From positions 20,673,871-20,737,870 of the forward strand of contig NC_135558.1 of the NCBI RefSeq assembly GCF_964340395.1: a DNA stretch of 64,000 nt, given 5' to 3'. This document shows positions 18,055 through 31,300 of the stretch, piece after piece. Origin of the DNA: Glandiceps talaboti (lineage: Eukaryota > Hemichordata > Enteropneusta > Spengelidae). A program made the position numbers and the translations under genes. The notes below the pieces were generated by a model, which was not told where the DNA came from, did not search any database, and was given only the letters and a program-made list of their open reading frames with translations. Numbering within the stretch: the stretch's first letter is position 1; each line of letters begins with the position of its first letter.

Positions 18055-18398
18055 CAATAGCAACAGCTAAATAATCACATACATTGCAAAGGTAACAGAG
18101 AATAATATACAACTGAATAGATATTCCTAAAATGTACGTAAATGTATCTAGCAAGAAGGCCACACCCATAGCAAGAGTAAAACGATCACATATATTGTAA
18201 AGATAACAACAGCGAGTGACAGAAAACTGGGTAAACATTCTGAAATGTATGTAAACATGCCTAGGAACCATGAACACGCTCATAGCAACAGCCAAACAGT
18301 TGTGTTTATCACAAAGGTAACAACAGGGATTCTTAGAAAAGTGAACAAACATTCCAAAAGTGTACACAAAAGTTATCCACAGGAACCTTGTCAATACT
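18055..18398 (-). repeat. Three tandem ~114-bp repeats open on the minus strand
   Basis: Copies are marked by ATAGCAACAGC and AAAGGTAACAACAG, with starts near 18,055, 18,167 and 18,281 (spacings about 111 and 114). On the minus strand the frame stays open for 142 codons through all three units. Each unit then encodes a ~38-residue hydrophobic segment with a CCYLC-x(5-6)-CLAVAM-like core (clearest in the first copy). The frame has no upstream ATG before a mid-segment Met. It could be a fossil of a Cys-containing membrane segment or a non-coding repeat. Confidence 0.6.
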
Positions 18399-18435
18399 GA
18401 TCACAAGCAGAGTAGTGACAACTTTACGTACTTTC

Positions 18436-18682
18436 TAGCTGAATGAAGAAATATTTTGGGGAATAACATAACATAACATAACATTGCAAGTTTTAGCATA
18501 AATAACACAATTTCAATGAATTTTTTCATAGAGATTAGCGTGATAATATTATCGGCAGTAATATTTTTTCAAAAAGGTCAATGTGAGTATTGGCAAGAAA
18601 AAAATATTAGAATCTGAATGACTGTTATTTCATTCCATCAATAAGTTTATACTTTATTGTTTGTTTGATTCATTCCTTTAAG
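18436..18682 (+). repeat. Broken first unit at the left array edge
   Basis: The unit match begins at TAGCTGAATGAAGAA, then is interrupted by a short AACAT microsatellite (about 18,461-18,486) and ~70 bp of unrelated AT-rich DNA. It resumes at GAGATTAGCGTGATAATATT and reaches the first exon at 18,683. Higher divergence at an array edge is expected when edge units escape homogenisation. Confidence 0.85.
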
Positions 18683-18766
18683 GATGGATCCCAAGGCCAA
18701 GGAAGCTGGTACGAAGATGGAAAGAAGATGAACATCAGACAGCCAATCAAGAAGAGAAAGAAGTAA
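18683..18766 (+). CDS. Array exon, first copy: candidate terminal coding exon (27 aa)
   Basis: The frame entered in phase 0 reads DGSQGQGSWYED, then GKKMNIRQ, then PIKKRKK and TAA. The basic tail contains a K-K/R-x-K/R pattern typical of a monopartite nuclear localisation signal. The acceptor is CATTCCTTTAAG. The donor GTAAGC starts at 18,763 inside the last Lys codon, so the exon is 80 nt if spliced onward; if the donor is ignored, the frame ends at TAA. No in-frame ATG lies upstream within the unit, so translation requires splicing from an upstream exon. In copies where the upstream intron frame also stays open, it begins only with a non-ATG codon. Function and host gene are unknown. Confidence 0.4.
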   Translation, partial: DGSQGQGSWYEDGKKMNIRQPIKKRKK

Positions 18767-21700
18767 GCGAACATTTGAAATTGTAAAATTACTGAAAATG
18801 GCCATTAGGTTTTATTGACCAATAATTACGTTCATTCAGCAATGGCAAGTACAAGTTATCTAAAGGGTCTTTTGTCAGTTCCAAGCATATGACAAGCTGT
18901 GACAATCTTATGTTACAAGTAGATTGTAGCTGAATGAAGAATTATTTTGGAGATTAGCATACTTATATTATCAGCAGTAATATTTTTCAAAAAAGTCAAT
19001 GTTAGTAGCATCAATATATAGTAAATATTAGAATCTGAATGACTTATTTTATTCCATCAATAAGTTTATACTGTATTGTTTGTTTAATTCATTCCTTTAA
19101 GGATGGATCTCAAGGCCAAGGAAGATGGTACGAAGATGGAAAGAAGATGAACATCAGACAGCCAATCAAGAAGAGAAAGAAGTAAGCGAACATTTGAAAT
19201 TGTAAAATTACTGAAAATGGCTTTTAGGTTTTATTGACCAATAATTACGTTCATTCGGCAATGGCAAGTACAAGTTATCTAAAGAGTCTTTTGTCAGTTC
19301 CAAGCATATGACAAGCTGTGACAATCTTATGTTACAAGTAGATTGTAGCTGAATGAAGAATTATTTTGGAGATTAGCATACTTATTTCATCAGCAGTAAT
19401 ATTTTTCAAACAAGGTCAATGTGAGTAGCATCAATATAAATGTTAGAATCTGAATGACTGTTATTTCATTCCATCAATAAGTTTATACTGTATTGTTTGT
19501 TTGATTCATTCCTTTAAGGATGGATCTCAAGGCCAAGAAAGCTGGTAAGAAGATGGAAAGAAGATGAACATCAGACAGCCAATTAAGAAGAGAAAGAAGT
19601 AAGCGAACATTTGAAATTGTAAAAATTACTGAAAATGGCCATTAGGTTTTATTGACCAATAATTACGTTCATTCGGCAATGGAAAGTACAAGTTATCTAA
19701 AGGGTCTTTTGTCCGTTCCAACTTCCAAGCATATGACAAGCTGTGATAATCTTATGTTACAAGTAGATTGTAGCTGAATGAAGAATTATTTTGGAGATTA
19801 GAGTACTTATATTATCAGCAGTAATATTTTTCAAAAACGTCAATGTGAGTAGCATCAAAAGTAAATGTTAGAATCTGAATGACTGTTATTTCATTCCATC
19901 AATAAGTTTATATTGTACTGTTTGATTAATTCCTTTAAGGATGGATCTCAAGGCCAAGGAAGATGGTACGAAGATGGAAAGAAGATGAACATGAGACAGC
20001 CAATCAAGAAGAGAAAGAAGTAAGCGAACATTTGAAATTGTAAAATTACTGAAAATGGCCATTAGGTTTATTGACCAATAATTACGTTCATTCGGCAATG
20101 GAAAGTACAAGTTATCTAAAGGGTATTTTGTCAGTTCCAAGCATGTGACAAGCTGTGACAATCTTATGTTACAAGTAGATTATAGTTGAGTGAAGAATTT
20201 TTTTGGAGATTACCATACTTCTATTATCAGCAGTAATATTTTTCAAAAAAGTCAATGTGAGTAGCTTCAATAGAAAATGTTAGAATCTGAATGACTGTTA
20301 TTTCATTCCATCAATAAGTTTATACTGTATTGTTTGTTTGATTCATTCCTTTAAGGATGGATCTCAAGGCCAAGGAAGCTGGTACGAAGATGGAAAGAAG
20401 ATGAACATCAGACAGCCAATCAAGAAGAGAAAGAAGTAAGCGAACATTTGAAATTGTAAAATTATTGAAAATGGCCATTAGGTTTTATTGACCAATAATT
20501 ACGTTCATTCAGCAATGGAAAGTACAAGTTATCTAAAGGGTCTTTTGTCAGTTCCAACTTCCAAGCATATGACAAGCTGTGACAATCTTATGTTACAAGT
20601 AGATTGTAGCTGAATGAAGAATTATTTTGGAGATTAGCATACTTATATTATCAGCAGTAATATTTTTCAAAAACGTCAATGTGAGTAGCATCAATAGTAA
20701 ATGTTAGAATCTGAATGACTGTTATTTCATTCCATCAATAAGTTTATACTGTATTGTTTGTTTGATTCATTCCTTTAAGGATGGATCTCAAGGCCAAGGA
20801 AGCTGGTACGAAGATGGAAAGAAGATGAACATCAGACAGCCAATCAAGAAGAGAAAGAAGTAAGCGAACATTTGAAATTGTAAAATTATTGAAAATGGCC
20901 ATTAGGTTTTATTGACCAATAATTACGTTCATTCAGCAATGGAAAGTACAAGTTATCTAAAGAGTCTTTTGTCAGTTCCAACTTCCAAGCATATGACAAG
21001 CTGTGACAATCTTATGTTACAAGTAGATTGTAGCTGAATGAAGAATTATTTTGGAGATTAGAGTACTTATATTATCAGCAGTAATATTTTTCAAAAAAGT
21101 CAATGTGAGTAGCATCAATAGTAAATGTTAGAATCTGAATGACTGTTATTTCATTCCATCAATAAGTTTATACTGTATTGTTTGTTTGATTCATTCCTTT
21201 AAGGATGGATCTCAAGGCCAAGGAAGCTGGTACGAAGATGGAAAGAAGATGACCATCAGACAGCCAATCAAGAAGAGAAAGAAGTAAGCGAACATTTGAA
21301 ATTGTAAAATTACTGAAAATGGCCATTAGGTTTTATTGACCAATAATTACGTTCATTCAGCAATGGAAAGTACAAGTTATCTGAAGAGTCTTTTGTCAGT
21401 TCCAACTTCCAAGCATATGACAAGCTGTGACAATCTTATGTTACAAGTAGATTGTAGCTGAATGAAGAATTATTTTGGAGATTAGCATACTTATATTATC
21501 AGCAGTAATATTTTTCAAAAAGGTCAATGTGAGTAGCATCAATAGTAAATGTTAGAATCTGAATGACTGTTATTTCATTCCATCAATAAGTTTATACTGT
21601 ATTGTTTGTTTGATTCATTCATTTAAGGATGGATCCCAAGGCCAAGGAAGCTGGTACGAAGATGGAAAGAAGATGAACATCAGACAGCCAATTAAGAAGA

Positions 21701-22540
21701 GAAAGAAGTAAGCGAACATTTGAAATTGAAAATTACTGAAAATGGCCATTAGGTTTTATTGACCAATAATTACGTTCATTCAGCAATGGAAAGTACAAGT
21801 TATCTAAAGGGTCTTTTGTCAGTTCCAAGCATATGACAAGCTGTGACAATCTTATGTTACAAGTAGATTGTAGCTGAATGAAGAATTATTTTGGAGATTA
21901 GCATACTTATATTATCAGCAGTAATATTTTTCAAAAAAGTCAATGCGAGTAGCTTCAATAGTAAATGTTAGAATCTGAGTGACTGTTATTTCATTCCATC
22001 AATAAGTTTATACTGTATTGTTTGATTCATTCCTTTAAGGATGGATCTCAAGGCCAAGGAAGCTGGTACGAAGATGGAAAGAAGATGAACATCAGACAGC
22101 CAATCAAGAAGAGAAAGAAGTAAGCGTACATTTGAAATTGTAAAATTATTGAAAATGGCCATTAGGTTTTATTGACCAATAATTACGTTCATTCAGGAAT
22201 GGAAAGTACAAGTTATCTAAAGGGTCTTTTGTCAGTTCCAAGCATATAAGAAGCTGTGACAATCTTATGTTACAAGTAGATTGTAGTTGAATGAAGAATT
22301 ATTTTGGAGATTAGCATACTTATATTATCAGCAGTAATATTTTTCAAAAAAGTCAATGTTAGTAGCTTCAATAGAAAATGTTAGAATCTGAATGACTGTT
22401 ATTTCATTCCATCAATAAGTTTATACTGTATTGTTTGTTTGATTCATTCCTTTAAGGATGGATCTCAAGGCCAAGGAAGCTGGTACGAAGATGGAAAGAA
22501 GATGAACATCAGACAGCCAATCAAGAAGAGAAAGAAGTAA
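18683..22540 (+). repeat. Array block 1: units 1-10, irregular left edge
   Basis: Exon-like segments start at 18683, 19102, 19519, 19940, 20356, 20780, 21204, 21628, 22040 and 22457. Spacings are irregular (419, 417, 421, 416, 424, 424, 424, 412, 417) and no clear higher-order period appears. Unit 3 (19,519) has a nonsense change: TAC becomes TAA after the Trp codon. Unit 4 has Ile to Met, and unit 7 (21,204) has Asn to Thr. Confidence 0.95.
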
Positions 22541-25500
22541 GCGAACATTTGAAATTGTAAAATTACTGAAAATGGCCATTAGGTTTATTGACCAATAATT
22601 ACGTTCATTCGGCAATGGAAAGTACAAGTTATCTAAAGAGTCTTTTGTCAGTTCCAACTTCCAAGCATATGACAAGCTGTGACAATCTTATGTTACAAAT
22701 AGATTGTAACTAAATGAAGATTTATTTTGGAGATTAGAGTACTTATATTATCAGCAGTAATATTTTTCAAAAAGGTCAATGTGAGTAGCATCAATAGTAA
22801 ATGTTCGAATCCGAACGACTGTTATTTCATTCCATCAATAAGTTTATACTGTATTGTTTGTTTGATTCATTCCTTTAAGGATGGATCTCAAGGCCAAGGA
22901 AGCTGGTACGAAGATGGAAAGAAGATGAACATCAGACAGCCAAGTAAGAAGAGAAAGAAGTAAGCGAACATTTGAAATTGAAAATTACTGAAAATGGCCA
23001 TTAGGTTTTATTGACCAATAATTACGTTCATTCAGCAATGGAAAGTACAAGTTATCTAAAGGGTCTTTTGTCAGTTCCAAGCATATGACAAGCTGTGAAA
23101 ATCTTATGTTACAAGTAGATTGTAGCTGAATGAAGAATTATTTTGGAGGGTAGGATACTTATATTATCAGCAGTAATATTTTTCAAAAAGGTGAATGTGA
23201 GTAGCATCAATAGTAAATGTTAGAATCTGAATGACTGTTATTTCATTCCTTCAATAAGTTTATATTGTACTGTTTGATTAATTCCTTTAAGGATGGATCC
23301 CAAGGCCAAGGAAGCTGGTACGAAGATGGAAAGAAGATGAACATCAGACAGCCAATTATGAAGAGAAAGAAGTAAGCGAACATTTGAAATTGTAAAATTA
23401 CTGAAAATGGCCATTAGGTTTATTGACCAATAATTACGTTCATTCGGCAATGGAAAGTACAAGTTATCTAAAGAGTCTTTTGTCAGTTCCAAGCATGTGA
23501 CAAGCTGTGACAATCTTATGTTACAAGTAGATTGTAGCTGAATGAAGAATTATTTTGGAGATTAGAGTACTTATATTATCAGCAGTAATATTTTTCAAAA
23601 ACGTCAATGTGAGTAGCATCACAAGTAAATGTTAGAATCTGAATGACTGTTATTTCATTCGTTCAATAAGTTTATACTGTATTGTTTGTTTGATTCATTC
23701 CTTTAAGGATGGATCTCAAGGCCAAGGAAGCTGGTACGAAGATGGAAAGAAGATGAACATTCGACAGCCAATCAAGAAGAGAAAGAAGTAAGCGAACATT
23801 TGAAATTGTAAAATTACTGAAAATGGCCATTAGGTTTTATTGACCAATAATTACGTTCATTCAGCAATGGAAAGTACAAGTTATCTAAAGAGTCTTTTGT
23901 CAGTTCCAACTTCCAAGCATATGACAAGCTGTGACAATCTTATGTTACAAATAGATTGTAACTAAATGAAGATTTATTTTGGAGATTAGAGTACTTATAT
24001 TATCAGCAGTAATATTTTTCAAAAAGGTCAATGTGAGTAGCATCAATAGTAAATGTTCGAATCTGAACGACTGTTATTTCATTCCATCAATAAGTTTATA
24101 CTGTATTGTTTGTTTGATTCATTCCTTTAAGGATGGATCTCAAGGCCAAGGAAGCTGGTACGAAGATGGAAAGAAGATGAACATCAGACAGCCAATTAAG
24201 AAGAGAAAGAAGTAAGCGAACATTTGAAATTGAAAATTACTGAAAATGGCCATTAGGTTTTATTGACCAATAATTACGTTCATTTAGCAATGGAAAGTAC
24301 AAGTTATCTAAAGGGTCTTTTGTCAGTTCCAAGCATATGAGAAGCTGTGACAATCTTATGTTACAAGTAGATTGTAGTTGAATGAAGAATTATTTTGGAG
24401 ATTAGCATACTTATATTACCAGCAGTAATATTTTTCAAAAAAGTCAATGCGAGTAGCATCAATAGTAAATGTTCGAATCTGAATGACTGTTATTTCATTC
24501 CATCAATAAGTTTATACGGTATTGTTTGTTTGATTCATTCCTTTAAGGAAGGATCCCAAGGCCAAGGAAGCTGGTACGAAGATGGAAAGAAGATGAACAT
24601 CAGACAGCCAATTAAGAAGAGAAAGAAGTAAGCGAGCATTTGAAATTTTAAAATTACTGAAAATGGCCATTAGGTTTTATTGACCAATAATTACGTTCAT
24701 TCGGCAATGGCAAGTACAAGTTATCTAAAGGGTCTTTTGTCAGTTCCAAGCATATGACAAGCTGTGAAAATCTTATGTTACAAGTAGATTGTAGCTGAAT
24801 GAAGAATTATTTTGGAGGGTAGGATACTTATATTATCAGCAGTAATATTTTTCAAAAAGGTCAATGTGAGTAGCATCAATAGTAAATGTTAGAATCTGAA
24901 TGACTGTTATTTCATTCCATCAATAAGTTTATATTGTACTGTTTGATTAATTCCTTTAAGGATGGATCCCAAGGCCAAGGAAGCTGGTACGAAGATGGAA
25001 AGAAGATGAACATCAGACAGCCAATCAAGAAGAGAAAGAAGTAAGCGAACATTTGAAATTGTAAGATTACTGAAAATGGCCATTAGGTTTATTGACCAAT
25101 AATTACGTTCATTCGGCAATGGAAAGTACAAGTTATCTAAAGAGTCTTTTGTCAGTTCCAAGCATGTGACAAGCTGTGACAATCTTATGTTACAAGTAGA
25201 TTGTAGCTGAATGAAGAATTATTTTGGAGATTAGAGTACTTATATTATCAGCAGTAATATTTTTCAAAAACGTCAATGTGAGTAGCATCACAAGTAAATG
25301 TTAGAATCTGAATGACAGTTATTTCATTCGTTCAATAAGTTTATACTGTATTGTTTGTTTGATTCATTCCTTTAAGGATGGATCTCAAGGCCAAGGAAGC
25401 TGGTACGAAGATGGAAAGAAGATGAACATTAGACAGCCAATCAAGAAGAGAAAGAAGTAAGCGAACATTTGAAATTGTAAAATTACTGAAAATGGCCATT

Positions 25501-28390
25501 AGGTTTTATTGACCAATAATTACGTTCATTCAGCAATGGAAAGTACAAGTTATCTAAAGAGTCTTTTGTCAGTTCCAACTTCCAAGCATATGACAAGCTG
25601 TGACAATCTTATGTTACAAGTAGATTGTAGCTGAATGAAGAATTATTTTGGAGATTAGCATACTTATATTATCAGCAGTAATATTTTTCAAAAAGGTCAA
25701 TGTGAGTAGCATCAATAGTAAATGTTAGAATCTGAATGACTGTTATTTCATTCCATCAATAAGTTTATACTGTATTGTTTGTTTCATTCATTCCTTTAAG
25801 GATGGATCCCAAGGCCAAGGAAGCTGGTACGAAGATGGAAAGAAGATGAACATCAGACAGCCAATTAAGAAGAGAAAGAAGTAAGCGAACATTTGAAATT
25901 GAAAATTACTGAAAATGGCCATTAGGTTTTATTGACCAATAATTACGTTCATTCAGCAATGGAAAGTACAAGTTATCTAAAGAGTCTTTTGTCAGTTCCA
26001 ACTTCCAAGCATATGAGTAGCTGTGACAATCTTATGTTACAAGTAGATTGTAGTTGAATGAAGAATTATTTTGGAGATTAGCATACTTATATTATCAGCA
26101 GTAATATTTTTCAAAAAAGTCAATGCGAGTAGCATCAATAGTAAATGTTCGAATCTGAATGACTGTTATTTCATTCCATCAATAAGTTTATACTGTATTG
26201 TTTGTTTGATTCATTCCTTTAAGGAAGGATGCCAAGGCCAAGGAAGCTGGTACGAAGATGGAAAGAAGATGAACATCAGACAGCCAATTAAGAAGAGAAA
26301 GAAGTAAGCGAGCATTTGAAATTGTAAAATTACTGAAAATGGCCATTAGGTTTTATTGACCAATAATTACGTTCATTCGGCAATGGCAAGTACAAGTTAT
26401 CTAAAGGGTCTTTTGTCAGTTCCAAGCATATGACAAGCTGTGAAAATCTTATGTTACAAGTAGATTGTAGCTGAATGAAGAATTATTTTGGAGGGTAGCA
26501 TACTTATATTATCAGCAGTAATATTTTTCAAAAAGGTCAATGTGAGTAGCATCAATAGTAAATGTTAGAATCTGAATGACTGTTATTTCATTCCATCAAT
26601 AAGTTTATATTGTACTGTTTGATTAATTCCTTTAAGGATAGATCCCAAGGCCAAGGAAGATGGTACGAAGATGGAAAGAAGATGAACATCAGACAGCCAA
26701 TCAAGAAGAGAAAGAAGTAAGCGAACATTTGAAATTGTAAAATTACTGAAAATGGCCATTAGGTTTATTGACCAATAATTACGTTCATTCGGCAATGGAA
26801 AGTACAAGTTATCTAAAGAGTCTTTTGTCAGTTCCAAGCATGTGACAAGCTGTGACAATCTTATGTTACAAGTAGATTGTAGCTGAATGAAGAATTATTT
26901 TGGAGATTAGCATACTTATATTATCAGCAGTAATATTTTTCAAAAACGTCAATGTGAGTAGCATCACAAGTAAATGTTCGAATCTGAATGACTGTTATTT
27001 CATTCGTTCAATAAGTTTATACTGTATTGTTTGTTTGATTCATTCCTTTAAGGATGGATCTCAAGGCCAAGGATAGCTGGTACGAAGATGGAAAGAAGAT
27101 GAACATTAGACAGCCAATCAAGAAGAGAAAGAAGTAAGCGAACATTTCAAATTGTAAAATTACTGAAAATGGCCGTTAGGTTTTATTGACCAATAATTAC
27201 GTTCATTCAGCAATGGAAAATACAAGTTATCTAAAGAGTCTTTTGTCAGTTCCATATTCCAAGCATATGACAAGCTGTGACAATCTTATGTTACAAATAG
27301 ATTGTAACTAAATGAAGATTTATTTTGGAGATTAGAGTACTTATATTATCAGCAGTAATATTTTTCAAAAAGGTCAATGTGAGTAGCATCAATAGTAAAT
27401 GTTCGAATCTGAACGACTGTTATTTCATTCCATCAATAAGTTTATACTGTATTGTTTGTTTGATTCATTCCTTTAAGGATGGATCTCAAGGCCAAGGAAG
27501 CTGGTACGAAGATGGAAAGAAGATGAACATCAGACAGCCAATTAAGAAGAGAAAGAAGTAAGCGAACATTTGAAATTGAAAATTACTGAAAATGGCCATT
27601 ACGTTTTATTGACCAATAATTACGTTCTTTCAGCAATGGAAAGTACAAGTTATCTAAAGGGTCTTTTGTCAGTTCCAAGCATATGAGAAGCTGTGACAAT
27701 CTTATGTTACAAGTAGATTGTAGTTGAATGAAGAATTATTTTGGAGATTAGCATACTTATATTATCAGCAGTAATATTTTTCAAAAAAGTCAATGCGAGT
27801 AGCATCAATAGTAAATGTTCGAATCTGAATGACTGTTATTTCATTCCATCAATAAGTTTATACTGTATTGTTTGTTTGATTCATTCCTTTAAGGAAGGAT
27901 CCCAAGGCCAAGGAAGCTGGTACGAAGATGGAAAGAAGATGAACATCAGACAGCCAATTGAGAAGAGAAAGAAGTAAGCGAGCATTTGAAATTTTAAAAT
28001 TACTGAAAATGGCCATTAGGTTTTATTGACCAATAATTACGTTCATTCGGCAATGACAAGTACAAGTTATCTAAAGGGTCTTTTGTCAGTTCCAAGCATA
28101 TGACAAGCTGTGAAAATCTTATGTTACAAGTAGATTGTAGCTGAATCAAGAATTATTTTGGAGGGTAGCATACTTATATTATCAGCAGTAATATTTTTCA
28201 AAAAGGTCAATGTGAGTAGCATCAATAGTAAATGTTAGAATCTGAATGACTGTTATTTCATTCCATCAATAAGTTTATATTGTACTGTTTCATTAATTCC
28301 TTTAAGGATGGATCCCAAGGCCAAGGAAGATGGTACGAAGATGGAAAGAAGATGAACATCAGACAGCCAATCAAGAAGAGTAAGAGGTAA
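22541..28390 (+). repeat. Array block 2: units 11-24, four-unit higher-order repeat (~1,670 bp)
   Basis: Exons start at 22880, 23292, 23708, 24132, 24548, 24961, 25377, 25801, 26224, 26637, 27053, 27478, 27894 and 28307. Every fourth unit shares markers: exons 23292, 24961, 26637 and 28307 follow the short TTGATTAATTCC acceptor tract, and 24548, 26224 and 27894 share GGAAGGAT (Asp to Glu). Periods are 1,669, 1,676 and 1,670 bp. The copy at 27,053 has an extra T that produces a stop before the Trp codon. The copy at 26,224 changes the first Ser to Cys. Confidence 0.92.
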
Positions 28391-31300
28391 GCGAACATTT
28401 GAAATTGTAAAATTACTGAAAATGGCCATTAGGTTTTATTGACCAATAATTACGTTCATTCAGCAATGGAAAGTACAAGTTATCTAAAGAGTCTTTTGTC
28501 AGTTCCAACTTCCAAGGATATGACAAGCTGTGACAATCTTATGTTACAAGTAGATTGTAGCTGAATGAAGAATTATTTTTGAGATTAGCATACTTATATT
28601 ATCAGCAGTAATATTTTTCAAAAAGGTCAATGTGAGTAGCATCAATAGTAAATGTTCGAATCTGAATGACTGTTATTTCATTCCATCAATAAGTTTATAC
28701 TGTATTGTTTGTTTGATTCATTCCTTTAAGGATGGATCCCAAGGCCAAGGAAGCTGGTACGAAGATGGAAAGAAGATGAACATCAGACAGCCAATCAAGA
28801 AGAGAAAGAAGTAAGCGAACATTTGAAATTGTAAAATTACTGAAAATGGCCATTAGGTTTTATTGACCAATAATTATGTTCATTCGGCAATGGCAAGTAC
28901 AAGTTATCTAAAGAGTCTTTTGTCAGTTCCAAGCATGTGACAAGCTGTGACAATCTTATGTTACAAGTAGATTGTAGCTGAATGAAGAATTATTTTGGAG
29001 ATTAGCATACTTATATTATCAGCAGTAATATTTTTCAAAAAGGTCAATGTGAGTAGCATCAATAGTAAATGTTAGAATCTGTATGACTGTTATTTCATTC
29101 CATCAATAAGTTTATATTGTACTGTTTGATTAATTCCTTTAAGGATGGATCCCAAGGCCAAGAAAGATGGTACGAAGATGGAAAGAAGATGAAAATCAGA
29201 CAGCCAATCAAGAAGAGAAAGAAGTAAGCGAACATTTGAAATTGTAAAATTATTGAAAATGGCCATTAGGTTTTATTTACCAATAATTACGTTCATTCAG
29301 CAATGGAAAGTACAAGTTATCTAAAGAGTCTTTTGTCAGTTCCAACTTCCAAGCATATGACAAGCTGTGACAATCTTATGTTACAAGTAGATTGTAGCTG
29401 AATGAAGAATTATTTTGGAGATTAGCATACTTATATTATCAGCAGTAATATTTTTCAAAAAGGTCAATGTGAGTAGCATCAATAGTAAATGTTAGAATCT
29501 GAATGACTGTTATTTCATTCCATCAATAAGTTTATACTGTATTGTTTGTTTGATTCATTCCTTTAAGGATGGATCCCAAGGCCAAGGAAGCTGGTACGAA
29601 GATGGAAAGAAGATGAACATCAGACAGCCAATCAAGAAGAGAAAGAAGTAAGCGAACATTTGAAATTGTAAAATTATTGAAAATGGCCATTAGGTTTTAT
29701 TGACCAATAATTACGTTCATTCAGCAATGGAAAGTACAAGTTATCTAAAGGGTCTTTTGTCAGTTCCAAGCATATGAGAAGCTGTGACAATCTTATGTTA
29801 CAAGTAGATTGTAGCTGAATGAAGAATTATTTTGGAGATAAGCATACTTATATTATCAGCAGCAATATTTTTCAAAAAGGTCAATGTGAGTAGCATCAAT
29901 AGTAAATGTTAGAATCTGAATGACTGTTATTTCATTACATCAATAAGTTTATACTGTATTGTTTGTTTGATTCATTCCTTTAAGGATGGATCCCAAGGCC
30001 AAGGAAGCTGGTACGAAGATGGAAAGAAGATGAACATCAGACAGTCAATTAAGAAGAGAAAGAAGTAAGCGAACATTTGAAATTGAAAATTACTGAAAAT
30101 GGCCATTAGGTTTTATTAACCAATAATTACGTTCATTCAGCAATGGAAAGTACAAGTTATCTAAAGAGTCTTTTGTCAGTTCCAACTTCCAAGCATATGA
30201 CAAGCTGTGACAATCTTATGTTACAAGTAGATTGTAGCTGAATGAAGAATTATTTTGGAGATTAGAGTACTTATATTGTCAGCAGTAATATTTTTCAAAA
30301 AAGTCAATGTGAGTAGCATCAATAGTAAATGTTCGAATCTGAATGACTGTTATTTCATTCCATCAATAAGTTTATACTGTATTGTTTGTTTGATTCATTC
30401 CTTTAAGGATGGATCTCAAGGCCAAGGAAGCTGGTACGAAGATGGAAAGAAGATGAACATTAGACAGCCAATCAAGAAGAGAAAGAAGTAAGCGAACATT
30501 TGAAATTGTAAAATTACTGAAAATGGCCATTAGGTTTTATTGACCAATAATTACGTTCATTCGGCAATGGCAAGTACAAGTTATCTAAAGGGTCTTTTGT
30601 CAGTTCCAAGCATATGACAAGCTGTGAAAATCTTATGTTACAAGTAGATTGTAGCTGAATGAAGAATTATTTTGGAGGTTAGCATACTTATATTATCAGC
30701 AGTAATATTTTTCAAAAAGGTCAATGTGAGTAGCATCAATAGTAAATGTTCGAATCTGAATGACTGTTATTTCATTCCATCAATAAGTTTATACTGTATT
30801 GTTTGTTTGATTCATTTCTTTAAGGATGGATCCCAAGGCCAAGGAAGCTGGTACGAAGATGGAAAGAAGATGAACATCAGACAGCCAATCAAGAAGAGAA
30901 AGAAGTAAGCGAACATTTGAAATTGTAAAATTATTGAAAATGGCCATTAGGTTTTATTGACCAATAATTACGTTCATTCAGCAATGGAAAGTACAAGTTA
31001 TCTAAAGGGTCTTTTGTCAGTTCCAAGCATATGAGAAGCTGTGACAATCTTATGTTACAAGTAGATTGTAGCTGAATGAAGAATTATTTTGGAGATAAGC
31101 ATACTTATATTATCAGCAGTAATATTTTTCAAAAAGGTCAATGTGAGTAGCATCAATAGTAAATGTTAGAATCTGAATGACTGTTATTTCATTCCATCAA
31201 TAAGTTTATATTGTACTGTTTGATTAATTCCTTTAAAGATGGATCCCAAGGCCAAGGAAGATGGTACGAAGATGGAAAGAAGATGAACATCAGACAGCCA

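Noticed and set aside
12619-18762. Gene model joining the ATG exon at 12,619 directly to an array exon
   Set aside because: The phase-2 donor would read the array exon from its internal ATG and stop after 16 codons. In that frame two common array variants change amino acids, so it fits worse than the DGSQ frame. Not excluded, but not supported.
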